14,396 nt of DNA, from the NCBI RefSeq assembly GCF_033971885.1, contig NZ_JALBUS010000028.1, positions 1 through 14,396 on the forward strand. The letters are read 5' to 3'. Source of the DNA: Absicoccus intestinalis (GTDB lineage Bacteria; Bacillota_I; Bacilli_A; Erysipelotrichales; Erysipelotrichaceae). This document shows, in pieces, positions 1 to 6,595 of the stretch. Numbering within the stretch: position 1 is the stretch's first letter; every line of letters begins with the position of its first letter. The notes under the pieces are model-generated. The model did not search any database and had not been told where the DNA came from. It saw nothing but the letters and a program-made list of their open reading frames with translations. Made by a program: the position numbers and the translations under genes.

Positions 1-1
1 A

Positions 2-142
2 GCAGGCGGTGATGCCGTATCGCAACAAGGCCCATATAAGATGTTCAGTGATGCAGCCAAAGTAGGACGCATTGCCATGGAAAAAGATGTAGAAACAGCC
101 ATGCGTTGTTTTGTGAATATGGATGAAAACATCAAAGGATAA
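2..142 (+). CDS. 3' end of an unrecognised gene (partial)
   Basis: This is an open frame entering from the left edge and ending in TAA at 140-142, giving 46 residues that begin AGGDAVSQQGPYKMFSDAA and end NMDENIKG. The AGGDAV stretch followed by a helix-like segment is faintly reminiscent of the C-terminal end of an FAD/NAD-dependent oxidoreductase, but that is not enough for a call. It is followed by about 90 bases without a gene and then a hairpin at 235-264 that would terminate its transcript. I do not recognise the family. Confidence 0.55.
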   Translation, partial: AGGDAVSQQGPYKMFSDAAKVGRIAMEKDVETAMRCFVNMDENIKG

Positions 143-234
143 ATAAAAATTGAGCTTAAATTACAATCTTGTGATTACTAAAGATGTAGCGCAAGCTTAA
201 TATACATACATATTTCAATATACTCTTCTGTCTT

Positions 235-264
235 AGGGAAGCTTTTATAAGGCTTCTCTTTTTT
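235..264 (+). terminator. Rho-independent terminator of the upstream gene
   Basis: Arms AGGGAAGC (235-242) and GCTTCTCT (252-259) form an 8-bp stem with one G-U pair, followed by a T-run at 259-264. It lies about 90 bases after the upstream stop codon and only 20 bases before the next start codon. Between 143 and 234 I see nothing else. Confidence 0.7.
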
Positions 265-267
265 GTG

Positions 268-276
268 TGATAGAAT
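268..276 (+). promoter_or_regulatory. Candidate extended -10 promoter for the histidine phosphatase gene
   Basis: TG-A-TAGAAT (268-276) matches the extended -10 pattern TGnTATAAT with one mismatch and sits directly after the terminator U-tract. No convincing -35 is visible. A transcript from here would start at about 282-284, that is, at or next to the ATG at 284. Confidence 0.35.
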
Positions 277-283
277 GATGTAT

Positions 284-859
284 ATGAAAATATGGATCAC
301 ACGACATGGCCAAACGAATTTAAATAAAAAACATTTGATGCAAGGAAGAACCAATGAGCCTTTAAATGATACAGGGCGGATGCAAGCAAGAGAAGCAAGA
401 AAACGAATTGAACCCATTCAATTTGATGCGGTATATGCTTCTCCTTTAGATCGAGCAATTGAAACGGCATCGATCATTGGCAATGTATCCAAGGATCAAG
501 TCATTATTGATTCACGAATAACGGAAATGGAATTTGGTCGCTATGAATTAAAAAAATATACGGGTATGGGATTGAAAATGACTTTATTTTGGTTATTTCC
601 AGAAATCTTGCCAAGTCCGCCAAGTGTAGAAACGATTGATTCTTTGGTTTCTCGTAGTTCTGCTTTTCTATCGGAAATGGAACAAAAAGACTATGACAAT
701 GTATTGATCGTATGTCATGGAGGCATTATTCGTGCACTACGAGGTTATATGGAGGATAAAACAAGAGGGATTCGTTGGCGTCCAAAACCGAAAAATTGTG
801 AAATCATTGAATATGAATCCATTCATGGAAAACATCGCAAGATTGCTGATTATAAATAG
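284..859 (+). CDS. Histidine phosphatase (phosphoglycerate mutase-like) family protein
   Basis: This is a 191-residue single-domain protein of the histidine phosphatase superfamily, a group of cytoplasmic phosphomonoesterases and mutases that includes GpmB and CobC-like proteins. The catalytic signature RHGQTN is at residues 7-12 with the phospho-accepting His8. The other family landmarks are SPLDRA with Arg57, the acidic Glu81 in ITEMEFG, and the second catalytic His145 in VCHGG. The length is typical. In-frame starts at 275 and 278, and a TTG at 263, are also possible. I chose 284 because the family normally begins a few residues before RHG. There is no clear Shine-Dalgarno. It is a lone gene, preceded by a terminator and converging on the deoR-like gene, so context does not reveal the substrate. 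Confidence 0.88.
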   Translation: MKIWITRHGQTNLNKKHLMQGRTNEPLNDTGRMQAREARKRIEPIQFDAVYASPLDRAIETASIIGNVSKDQVIIDSRITEMEFGRYELKKYTGMGLKMTLFWLFPEILPSPPSVETIDSLVSRSSAFLSEMEQKDYDNVLIVCHGGIIRALRGYMEDKTRGIRWRPKPKNCEIIEYESIHGKHRKIADYK

Positions 860-880
860 CTGTCATTGGACAGCTTTTTT
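858..880. terminator. Shared terminator between convergent genes
   Basis: AGCTGTC (858-864) and GACAGCT (869-875) form a perfect 7-bp stem with an ATTG loop, then TTTTTT at 875-880 for the plus strand. The phosphatase stop codon (857-859) and the DeoR stop codon (863-865 on the minus strand) both lie in or at the hairpin. On the minus strand an A-rich lead and a weaker T-rich tail follow, so it probably works in both directions but better for the plus gene. Confidence 0.85.
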
Positions 881-1624
881 AATGAGCACTTGATTTTCAA
901 TGAGGGCTTTTTCGATTTCTTTGGGCAAATGATTCGTAATCAATTGATCGATCGCATCGAAATCGAATACTTTATAGAAAGACGTATTCAGAAACTTCGA
1001 ATCATCCATTAAAAGAATGGTTTGTTGGGCATGCGCATGCATGGCTTGTTTTAGATCAATATCAATATTGGATTGACTGGTAATACAATGCGTATCCATG
1101 GAATTGGCCGAAACAAAAAACCAATCTGCAAAGCGGGATTGAATAAAGTGAGTGGCTTCAGTCCCTATGACACAGGCATGATGCGGATCATACTGACCAC
1201 CAACTAATTCTACGTGTACATGTGGATGTTCATGAAATGCCTGGGCAATGAATGATCCATTTGTAACAACATTTAATCGCATATCTTTGGGAATAGCTTT
1301 CACAAAGCAATAAGCCGTACTGCTTGAATCAATAAATAAAGATTCTCCATCGGATAATAATTGGATTGCTTCTTTGCCAATGGCTTCTTTTTCTTCTATG
1401 TGCTGATGATTTCGCAACGCAATCGGGGAAATATCGCTTTCCGGATGGATATAGGTAACGCCACCATGAGTTCGGCGTACTTGGCCATCGGCTTCCATAC
1501 AGGTCAGATCGCGACGAATGGTTGGAAGGCTTACATATAAACGTTGAGCCAGTTCATGAATGGAAATATACTCTCGAGCTTGCAGAATGGAAAGGATTTT
1601 TTGTCGTCGTTCATTAGGTACCAT
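863..1624 (-). CDS. DeoR/GlpR-family transcriptional repressor
   Basis: This is a 253-residue DNA-binding repressor of the DeoR/GlpR family, which senses sugar phosphates. The winged helix-turn-helix occupies about residues 4-57 (NERRQKILSIL, recognition helix near SLPTIRRDL, and the wing ending RRTHGGV). A ligand-binding DeoR C-domain follows (about 75-235), including FIDSSSTA, VVTNG and LMDDSKF. A longer frame starts at a TTG at 1648, but the ATG at 1624 has GGAGG (plus-strand CCTCC 1630-1634) five bases upstream, so I use 1624. The gene is divergent from the epimerase-dehydrogenase operon across about 119 bases. Its candidate promoter is overlapped by a perfect palindrome, which implies autoregulation. 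It most likely controls the neighbouring epimerase and SDR genes in response to a phosphorylated sugar, though the effector is unknown. Confidence 0.9.
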   Translation of the reverse strand: MVPNERRQKILSILQAREYISIHELAQRLYVSLPTIRRDLTCMEADGQVRRTHGGVTYIHPESDISPIALRNHQHIEEKEAIGKEAIQLLSDGESLFIDSSSTAYCFVKAIPKDMRLNVVTNGSFIAQAFHEHPHVHVELVGGQYDPHHACVIGTEATHFIQSRFADWFFVSANSMDTHCITSQSNIDIDLKQAMHAHAQQTILLMDDSKFLNTSFYKVFDFDAIDQLITNHLPKEIEKALIENQVLIKKAVQ

Positions 1625-1635
1625 TATAGCCTCCG

Positions 1636-1651
1636 TGATTGATATCAATCA
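1636..1651. promoter_or_regulatory. Perfect 16-bp palindrome, candidate DeoR-family operator
   Basis: TGATTGATATCAATCA reads the same on both strands. It covers the predicted transcription start of the deoR-like gene (about 1646) and abuts its Shine-Dalgarno, which suits an autorepression site. The half-site ATTGAT/ATCAAT recurs at 1671-1683 and 1709-1716. Confidence 0.6.
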
Positions 1652-1652
1652 T

Positions 1653-1682
1653 AATATATCGCTTTTATTGATTGATTATCAA
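1653..1682 (-). promoter_or_regulatory. Candidate promoter of the deoR-like gene
   Basis: On the minus strand, -35 TTGATA (1677-1682), an 18-base spacer and -10 TATATT (1653-1658) give a good sigma-A promoter. The expected start at about 1646 falls inside the palindrome at 1636-1651, and the -35 falls inside the imperfect palindrome at 1671-1683. Confidence 0.55.
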
Positions 1683-1683
1683 T
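1671..1683. repeat. Second inverted repeat, candidate operator
   Basis: ATTGAT-T-ATCAAT is an inverted repeat with a one-base centre. It has the same half-site as the palindrome at 1636-1651, and the two centres are about 33 bases apart, roughly three helical turns. This is compatible with cooperative or looped binding by one regulator. Confidence 0.5.
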
Positions 1684-1697
1684 ATTTTGAACACCAT

Positions 1698-1726
1698 TTG
1701 CATCAAAAATCAATCATTTCTATAGT
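1698..1726 (+). promoter_or_regulatory. Candidate promoter of the epimerase-SDR operon
   Basis: A -35-like TTGCAT (1698-1703), a 17-base spacer and -10-like TATAGT (1721-1726) are correctly spaced. The expected start at about 1733 leaves a very short leader that begins at the GGAGG (1733-1737) of the epimerase gene. A further ATCAATCA half-site (1709-1716) lies within the spacer. Confidence 0.4.
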
Positions 1727-1743
1727 AGAAATGGAGGAAGTGT

Positions 1744-2433
1744 ATGGGCGTAAAAGTATCAGCATCTTTGATGTGTATGGACCTGCTTCATATCGCATCC
1801 GAAGTAAAAATATTAGAACATCATGTCGATGAATTTCACATTGATATTATTGATTGGCATTATTGTAAGAATATGGCATTGGCTCCTTGTTTTATGGAAT
1901 CTATCCGTACCATCAGTTCCATTCCGATGGAAGCGCATTTATATGTAGATAATATTGATATGGATCTGATTGATCTATGTTGTGAAAGTGGTGCCAATAT
2001 CATTACCATGCCACCAGAAATCATTGAGCGACAATTGTTTCATATTCAAAGAGAATTAGCTAAACGCCAAGTGCAATTTGGGGTTTCTTTAAATCCATCC
2101 ATGAATATGGATGTCATCGTTCCCTATGGACATCTCATTGATCGGTTATTGATCTTGAGTGTAGATCCTGGCTTTGCGGGACAACCCTTTATTGAAACGA
2201 CGTATGATCGGATTCAAAGAGCCGTGCAACTACGAGAAGAAAATCATTGGCATTATCAAATTGAAGTGGACGGTTGTTGTAATGAAAAGTATTATCAAAA
2301 ACTCCATCAAGCCGGAGCGGATGTATTTATTGTAGGGGGAAGTGGCTTGTTTTCCAAAAGTGAGGATACGGAAAAAGCAGTCCAAATTTGTTTGGATTGG
2401 ATAAAAAAGGAGACATTATGCACAAATGGTTAG
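1744..2433 (+). CDS. alsE: Allulose-6-phosphate/ribulose-phosphate 3-epimerase family protein (AlsE-like)
   Basis: This is a 229-residue TIM-barrel sugar-phosphate 3-epimerase that interconverts ketose phosphates at C3. It resembles E. coli AlsE more than housekeeping Rpe: SASLMCMDLL near the N-terminus (AlsE has SPSLMCMDLL), VDPGFAGQPFI at 140-150 and GADVFIVGGSGLF near the C-terminus. The four metal ligands are kept: His32 and Asp34 (FHIDIID), His65 (EAHLYV) and Asp176 (EVDGC). The segment after Asp37, normally G/N-H-x-V-P-N, is WHYCKN here, a departure close to the active site that could alter specificity. GGAGG at 1733-1737 with a six-base spacer fixes the start. The gene overlaps the following SDR gene by 16 bases, so translation is coupled. 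D-allulose 6-phosphate to fructose 6-phosphate, or ribulose 5-phosphate to xylulose 5-phosphate, are the likely reactions. Confidence 0.88.
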   Translation: MGVKVSASLMCMDLLHIASEVKILEHHVDEFHIDIIDWHYCKNMALAPCFMESIRTISSIPMEAHLYVDNIDMDLIDLCCESGANIITMPPEIIERQLFHIQRELAKRQVQFGVSLNPSMNMDVIVPYGHLIDRLLILSVDPGFAGQPFIETTYDRIQRAVQLREENHWHYQIEVDGCCNEKYYQKLHQAGADVFIVGGSGLFSKSEDTEKAVQICLDWIKKETLCTNG

Positions 2434-3200
2434 ATTTAGAAAATAAAGTAGTGATTGTAACAGGTGGTGCCTCTGGTATTGGACAAAGAATGTGCCAATC
2501 CTTTATGGAACAGGGAGCACAAGTCGTCATTGCGGATTTGTGTGTACAAGAAAAAATGGAAAATTGTCTTTCTATTCGTTGTGATGTAACACGTAAAGAT
2601 GAAGTGGAACGAATGGTCCATCAAGTCATGGAAACATTTGGTCGTATTGATATTCTCGTGAATAATGCGGGTATTTCGATTCCTCGCTTGTTGGTGGATG
2701 ATCGATCCAAATATGAATTAGATGATACGGTATTTGATCAAACGATAAATTTGAACGTGAAAGGATCTTTTCATTGTGCACAAGCATGTGCAAGAATCAT
2801 GTTGCGACAAAAATATGGTGTGATCGTGAATGTTAGCAGTGAATGTGGCAAAGAAGGTAGCTTCGCACAGGGGATATATAGTGCATCAAAAGCAGCTATT
2901 GATAGTTTGACTCGTACGTGGGCCAAAGAGTTGAGCCCACATGGAATCCGAGTCGTAGCTATTGCACCGGGTCCCATGGAAGCAACGGCGTTATTTAACT
3001 CGGCTTATATTGATGCTATGTGTCATTGTCGCCATATCACAAAAGAAGAGATGCAAAAGAATTATGATACCGTTACATTATTAGGCAGAGAAGGGCATTT
3101 AGAAGAAATCGCTAATACGGTACTTTTCTTGGTTAGTAATCGTGCAAGTTTTATAACGGGGACGACCATCAATGTTTCGGGTGGAAAATCTAGAGGTTAA
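2418..3200 (+). CDS. Short-chain dehydrogenase/reductase, sorbitol-6-phosphate dehydrogenase-like
   Basis: This is a 260-residue classical SDR oxidoreductase. TGGASGIG (15-22) is the dinucleotide-binding glycine motif, and Asp40 at the end of the second strand favours NAD(H). NNAG is at 82-85, and the catalytic set is Ser141, Tyr154 and Lys158 (YSASK). The stretch IPRLLVDDRSKYELDD (88-103) and the C-terminal GGKSRG resemble, from memory, sorbitol-6-phosphate 2-dehydrogenases in lactobacillar L-sorbose operons. That would mean interconverting a hexitol phosphate and a ketose phosphate. AAGGAG at 2407-2412 with a five-base spacer selects the ATG at 2418 over an upstream in-frame start at 2388. 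It overlaps the epimerase gene and is followed by a terminator. The family is certain; the exact polyol substrate is inferred. Confidence 0.87.
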   Translation: MHKWLDLENKVVIVTGGASGIGQRMCQSFMEQGAQVVIADLCVQEKMENCLSIRCDVTRKDEVERMVHQVMETFGRIDILVNNAGISIPRLLVDDRSKYELDDTVFDQTINLNVKGSFHCAQACARIMLRQKYGVIVNVSSECGKEGSFAQGIYSASKAAIDSLTRTWAKELSPHGIRVVAIAPGPMEATALFNSAYIDAMCHCRHITKEEMQKNYDTVTLLGREGHLEEIANTVLFLVSNRASFITGTTINVSGGKSRG

Positions 3201-3201
3201 A

Positions 3202-3232
3202 AAAACTAGAAAGTTTTGTGCTTTCTAGTTTT
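3202..3232. terminator. Bidirectional terminator between convergent operons
   Basis: A perfect 12-bp stem, AAAACTAGAAAG (3202-3213) with CTTTCTAGTTTT (3221-3232), encloses a seven-base loop. The flanking A-run and T-run give a U-tract in either direction, stronger for the minus strand (TTTTTTTAACC). The minus-strand stop codon at 3225-3227 lies inside the stem. Confidence 0.85.
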
Positions 3233-3647
3233 CTAAAGCTTTGACCAATGTTTGTACGTTTTGGATTTGATTTTTGATATTGATGCCAATCGCCGTTAAG
3301 GATAGATTCATTCGCACCAATTCACCTTGCAGTTGAAAAGATACGATATATTTGAATGATTTTTTTATGATGGATAATTGTTCGATATCTTTTCGTGGAA
3401 TGGAAAACTGACCGGTTGGTACGGTCACATTCAAAGAAGATAAGGTAACAATGTTCAAATGTGTATCGGTTAAACCAATATAGGCATAGGTATTGATCCA
3501 TTGTACTCTTTTTTGATTCGGATTGATGGCATAATGAAGGATCTTAGGGGTGCACACAACAAGAGTAGCCCAAATCTTAGAAATATAATTTTGTCCGATT
3601 TCATCGAGTAATTCATTTTTTGCATCTTCAGATAATGTAAGTGCCAT
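3225..3647 (-). CDS. Hypothetical protein, possibly a bacterial PH-like fold
   Basis: This is a 140-residue soluble protein with no signal peptide or membrane segment. After an N-terminal helix (LSEDAKNELLDEIG) it alternates short beta-like strands (VQWINTYAYIGLT, LNIVTL, GQFSIPRKDIEQLSI, KYIVSFQLQ, ELVRMNLSL) and ends in a helix (QIQNVQTLVKALE). That order resembles small bacterial PH-like domains such as the YokE type, but this is a secondary-structure impression only. It is the third gene of the regulator operon, 11 bases after the TPR-like gene, with an AGGAG site overlapping the upstream stop. The context suggests a partner of the membrane protein or the regulator; the function is unknown. 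Confidence 0.75.
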   Translation of the reverse strand: MALTLSEDAKNELLDEIGQNYISKIWATLVVCTPKILHYAINPNQKRVQWINTYAYIGLTDTHLNIVTLSSLNVTVPTGQFSIPRKDIEQLSIIKKSFKYIVSFQLQGELVRMNLSLTAIGINIKNQIQNVQTLVKALEN

Positions 3648-3658
3648 GAACGGTTCTC

Positions 3659-4321
3659 CTAAAGTAAGGCTTGGATCTGGACTTCATACGTTGTACCTTT
3701 ACAATGTTGTAAGGCATTTTCCAGATATTTCTTGCTTTCTTTTTTATTATGTAAATAGGAATATTGTAAACCAATCAAATATTCAAAGACACCAATACGT
3801 ACACGTTTTGCTGGGTTGGTATAGGCATCGGTTTCTTTTTTTAATGGTTCCAATCGAGCCTTGATATCACGAATATGTTCGCTTTTTCTTTCGCCCAAGA
3901 TACTATACATCAGTTGCATCGTTTCAACTTCAACTTGGTTGGAGTCATGTTGCAAACAGATATCAAGCATTTTTTTAGCTTGTTCATATTTCTCTTGTTC
4001 TAAATAAAAATAGAAGGCTCGCTTTGCTACCAATGATCTTTGTTCATCATTCATTTTGATTTTTTCAAATAAATCATGGATTTGCTGATTGATTTTTTTG
4101 GCATCATTTTGCATAAAATATGCATTGAGACGCATAAATTCGCGATTAAAAGGTCGATAACTGAAAGTACACCAGAAGCCATCCAATACTTGTTCAAATT
4201 CTTTGTATTTTCCTTGTTCGAGATATTCTGTCAATTTTTTATAGACAATTCGTTTTTGTATCATAGGAAGCAGTAAGCCAATACCTACTGCGATACAGAC
4301 AATGATCAAGATCCAATTCAT
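3659..4321 (-). CDS. Membrane-anchored TPR-like protein
   Basis: This is a 220-residue protein with one N-terminal hydrophobic segment (about residues 3-20, WILIIVCIAVGIGLLLP) followed by QKR, so it is probably anchored with a cytoplasmic C-terminal part. The rest is helical with TPR-like pairs: LTEYLEQGKYKEFEQVLDG, AKRAFYFYLEQEKYEQAKKM with LDICLQHDSNQVEVE, and a last pair around LIGLQYSYLHNKKESKKYLENAL. Such scaffolds mediate protein contacts. An AAAGGA site lies just upstream of the ATG at 4321. It begins 11 bases after the PRD regulator gene, so the two are co-transcribed. A role in tethering or sensing for the regulator is conceivable but is only inferred from position. Confidence 0.75.
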   Translation of the reverse strand: MNWILIIVCIAVGIGLLLPMIQKRIVYKKLTEYLEQGKYKEFEQVLDGFWCTFSYRPFNREFMRLNAYFMQNDAKKINQQIHDLFEKIKMNDEQRSLVAKRAFYFYLEQEKYEQAKKMLDICLQHDSNQVEVETMQLMYSILGERKSEHIRDIKARLEPLKKETDAYTNPAKRVRIGVFEYLIGLQYSYLHNKKESKKYLENALQHCKGTTYEVQIQALL

Positions 4322-4332
4322 ATATATCCTTT

Positions 4333-6252
4333 CTATGATTTACTAATAATTTGTGATTTCAATTTATTTTCACAAAGCGCTTTAAATTCATCAAAATTAT
4401 TCACATAAGAAATTTGTTTGATAAAGTCTGGATTAAATAAAGCTGGAGATAAAAAATCCCAAGCACGGAAGGCTTCTAAATTACTTTTTTCAATGCACAA
4501 TAAGAATACAACTTGTACATGATTTCCTTCGTTGTCCCAAACAATAGGTTTTTTCAACAAAATCTCACCAATGAAAGAATCATCCAAATTGGCATGCATG
4601 GGATGAAGGATGGCAATCTTATTGCCAAAATATGTACTGCCAAATTCTTCGCGCAATTCAATTTCTTCCGATAGATTTTTTACTTTATACAAAGAAACAG
4701 CTTTATTGACTAACCAATCTTGTGTTTGTTTCTTATTGCTGAAATCTTTGATGGTAAATAATCGTGGATCAAATAAACGCAGGGTATCATCAATATTCTT
4801 AAATCCTTCGATTCGTACTTTGATCTTTTCAAGTTCTTTTTCGTTAGGGAAGAAATTGATCTTGGTTGCCAAACCGACTTCGGTTGCACGATTTTCTTCG
4901 GTTGAAAAGAACAAATCATAATTGTCTAAATTCAAAGTTTCCAATTCATGTGTATTGACAAATTTGATCGTAGATATGTATTTTCTAAATTTATCGTATA
5001 AAAATTGTTCTAATAAGAAATACTGTGATCGTTGCAAATTTGTGATGATACATATTTTTTTACCACCATTCACATTTTCCTGTTCATTGAGGCTTTTATT
5101 AAAGTAAATAGCTAAAAAAGCAGTTTCACTTTCTTTGATCTTGCATTCAAATTGTTCACTCAGTAAATAAGAAAAATAAGTGGCAATTTCAAAGGCATAC
5201 GAGAAACTTTGTTTGATGTAATCCAGCATTTCATTTTTAATTTGTATATTATTCTTGGCTCGAGAAATCAATGGTTCACAATGTAAGGCAAGGGACATGC
5301 GCAAGTTCATATCATGGGTAAAATCAGTTGGATAAACTTGGCGAATGTGTTCCAATGCTTCGAAAATAAAATCGTTGATTTCATCGGAAATATAATGGAT
5401 TTTGTTGGCATTGCTGTGATTACTGATATATAAGGCTAAAAAATTAATTTCAGGTTGAGGAACGCGAATGTGAAAATGCTTTTCGATCCGGGTATAGATC
5501 TTATTCGCAATCTTCAATTCCAAATCTAAATCGGATTGATTATCAATATCTTCTTCATTTAAATAAAAGAAGTCTTTGATACGAATCACCGAAATGTTGA
5601 TCCATATAATGATATTTTGAAATTCTACATCCGATATTGGATATTGATCAAGCAGGAATTCTTCCATTAAGATCTTACGAATGCTTTCTAGTCGATTTCC
5701 ATCCATATCCGTTAGAGGATTGCTGGAAATGATATTGAAATTGTTATTATCATTATCGATCAAACACATCCGCCGATCTCGTTCGAGACCATCGACCCAT
5801 ACATATCCAACCGACTGAATGAGTTTTAATGAAAAATTATTTAAAATTTGTTCCACATCTTTTAAATCATTGATCAATGTAGATTTGGAAACATAAATAT
5901 AATCGGCACATTGTGAAAGTGGAATGCTTTTTCTTTGTTTCAATAAATAGCCAAGCAATTTGTGTACACGACCATCTTTTTCACTTAAAGATTCATCATT
6001 TTGGTTTTTTAAACTGGATACATATTCATCAAAATCCTTTTGATCATGCACGATCAAACGAGTCCCAAAAGGAACTTTTGATTCAATTTCAAAAGCCGGT
6101 TGATCCTGCATTTCTTTTTTGATTACTTTTAAATCGTTTTGTACGGTTCGCAAGCTAACATTTAGTTCATCAGAAAAGTGGTTGGCTTTTAAATACTCAT
6201 TTTCATGTTCGCAAAATTGTAAAAATATTTCGATTTGACGTTTCGTTAACAT
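4333..6252 (-). CDS. PRD-containing PTS-responsive transcriptional regulator (LicR/MtlR-like)
   Basis: This is a 639-residue modular regulator. Residues 1-45 form an HTH (RQIEIFLQF, SLRTVQNDLKVI) and 105-155 a second HTH (LSQCADYIYVSKSTLINDL). They are followed by two PRD-like helical domains (about 185-285 and 295-390), a degenerate EIIB-like region (398-455) and a C-terminal EIIA domain (about 500-635) whose phosphoryl-accepting His550 is in IAILHP, preceded by REEFGST. Such proteins usually activate PTS operons and are switched by phosphorylation from HPr and EIIB. By eye, the expected PRD histidines are Asn219 and Tyr275 in PRD1 and Tyr383 in PRD2; only His324 remains. GGAGG (plus-strand CCTCC 6259-6263) fixes the start at 6252 rather than the TTG at 6276. 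It is divergent from the PTS operon, which it most likely activates. It has no AAA+ domain, so it is not LevR-type. Confidence 0.9.
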   Translation of the reverse strand: MLTKRQIEIFLQFCEHENEYLKANHFSDELNVSLRTVQNDLKVIKKEMQDQPAFEIESKVPFGTRLIVHDQKDFDEYVSSLKNQNDESLSEKDGRVHKLLGYLLKQRKSIPLSQCADYIYVSKSTLINDLKDVEQILNNFSLKLIQSVGYVWVDGLERDRRMCLIDNDNNNFNIISSNPLTDMDGNRLESIRKILMEEFLLDQYPISDVEFQNIIIWINISVIRIKDFFYLNEEDIDNQSDLDLELKIANKIYTRIEKHFHIRVPQPEINFLALYISNHSNANKIHYISDEINDFIFEALEHIRQVYPTDFTHDMNLRMSLALHCEPLISRAKNNIQIKNEMLDYIKQSFSYAFEIATYFSYLLSEQFECKIKESETAFLAIYFNKSLNEQENVNGGKKICIITNLQRSQYFLLEQFLYDKFRKYISTIKFVNTHELETLNLDNYDLFFSTEENRATEVGLATKINFFPNEKELEKIKVRIEGFKNIDDTLRLFDPRLFTIKDFSNKKQTQDWLVNKAVSLYKVKNLSEEIELREEFGSTYFGNKIAILHPMHANLDDSFIGEILLKKPIVWDNEGNHVQVVFLLCIEKSNLEAFRAWDFLSPALFNPDFIKQISYVNNFDEFKALCENKLKSQIISKS

Positions 6253-6392
6253 GATTTTCCTCCTTTTCTCATTCAATGCAAAGAGTCATAAAGTGAAATG
6301 AAGTAACTATTATGAATTGAGCAAAATCGGGGAATTGCACAATTGTTTATTTATATAATATGGAAATTTGTTTGTTGTTTAGTTTAAACAAT

Positions 6393-6409
6393 TTCATAAA
6401 GACTGTGCA
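6393..6409. promoter_or_regulatory. Candidate operator B for the PRD regulator
   Basis: TTCATAAA-G-ACTGTGCA. The left half differs by one base from that of the site at 11503-11519, and the right half by one base from that of the site at 6467-6483. The one-base G centre is the same. Confidence 0.45.
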
Positions 6410-6420
6410 AATTGATAGAA

Positions 6421-6438
6421 TGCGTAATTAATCATGCA
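6421..6438. promoter_or_regulatory. Candidate operator E for the PRD regulator
   Basis: TGCGTAAT-TA-ATCATGCA has arms agreeing at six of eight positions and a two-base centre. The left arm TGCGTAAT recurs exactly at 11548-11555 in front of the AraM-like gene. Confidence 0.4.
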
Positions 6439-6466
6439 AAACGTTACCGCTTACAAATGCGAATAT

Positions 6467-6483
6467 TGCACAATGATTGTGCA
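6467..6483. promoter_or_regulatory. Candidate operator C, perfect TGCACAAT-G-ATTGTGCA palindrome
   Basis: The eight-base arms are perfectly complementary around a single G. It lies about 110 bases before the EIIA start. This is the clearest member of the family also seen at 6393-6409 and 11503-11519. Confidence 0.6.
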
Positions 6484-6533
6484 TTTATTGGATGCAATTA
6501 CTGAATGAAACCTATTAAAATGTCAGTGTAAGT

Positions 6534-6547
6534 TGAAAACGCTATCA
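6534..6547 (+). promoter_or_regulatory. Catabolite-responsive element (cre) for CcpA
   Basis: TGAAAACGCTATCA matches the consensus TGWAARCGYTWNCW at all 14 positions. It lies 49 bases before the EIIA start, so CcpA bound here would block initiation or early elongation when glucose is present. A weaker match, AAACGTTACC, occurs at 6439-6448. Confidence 0.8.
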
Positions 6548-6595
6548 ACCACGTTTTCATCCAATTGATGAAATTCCGGGGGGAAAAGGTAAATT

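Larger units (their letters stand above)
6253..6595. other. Divergent control region between regulator and PTS operon
   Basis: This is 343 bases without a gene. It holds three related near-palindromic sites (6393-6409, 6421-6438, 6467-6483), a lone TGCACAAT half-site (6336-6343), a TATAAT (6354-6359) without a clear -35, a perfect cre box (6534-6547) and an inverted repeat TGAAAACG/CGTTTTCA (6534-6541 and 6552-6559). The start of the PTS transcript is not obvious. TATTAA at 6513-6518 with TTGGAT at 6488-6493 is the best plus-strand pair I see, with a long 19-base spacer, which would fit activator dependence. Confidence 0.6.

Noticed and set aside
178..417. 79-residue open frame on the minus strand across the phosphatase 5' end
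   Set aside because: It is antisense to the clear phosphatase reading frame, spans a terminator and has no recognisable motif or ribosome binding site.
1560..1832. 90-residue plus-strand frame across the deoR/epimerase control region
   Set aside because: It covers two operators, two promoters and the start of the epimerase in another frame; its translation is unlike any protein domain.
3202..3232. CRISPR-like or transposon repeat because of the perfect 12-bp inverted repeat
   Set aside because: It is a single hairpin between convergent stop codons with U-tracts on both sides, which is a normal bidirectional terminator.
6300..6595. Sigma-54 (-24/-12) promoter for the mannose-family PTS operon, as in levR systems
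   Set aside because: I found no TGGCA-N5-TTGC-like element, and the neighbouring regulator lacks an AAA+ sigma-54 activation domain.
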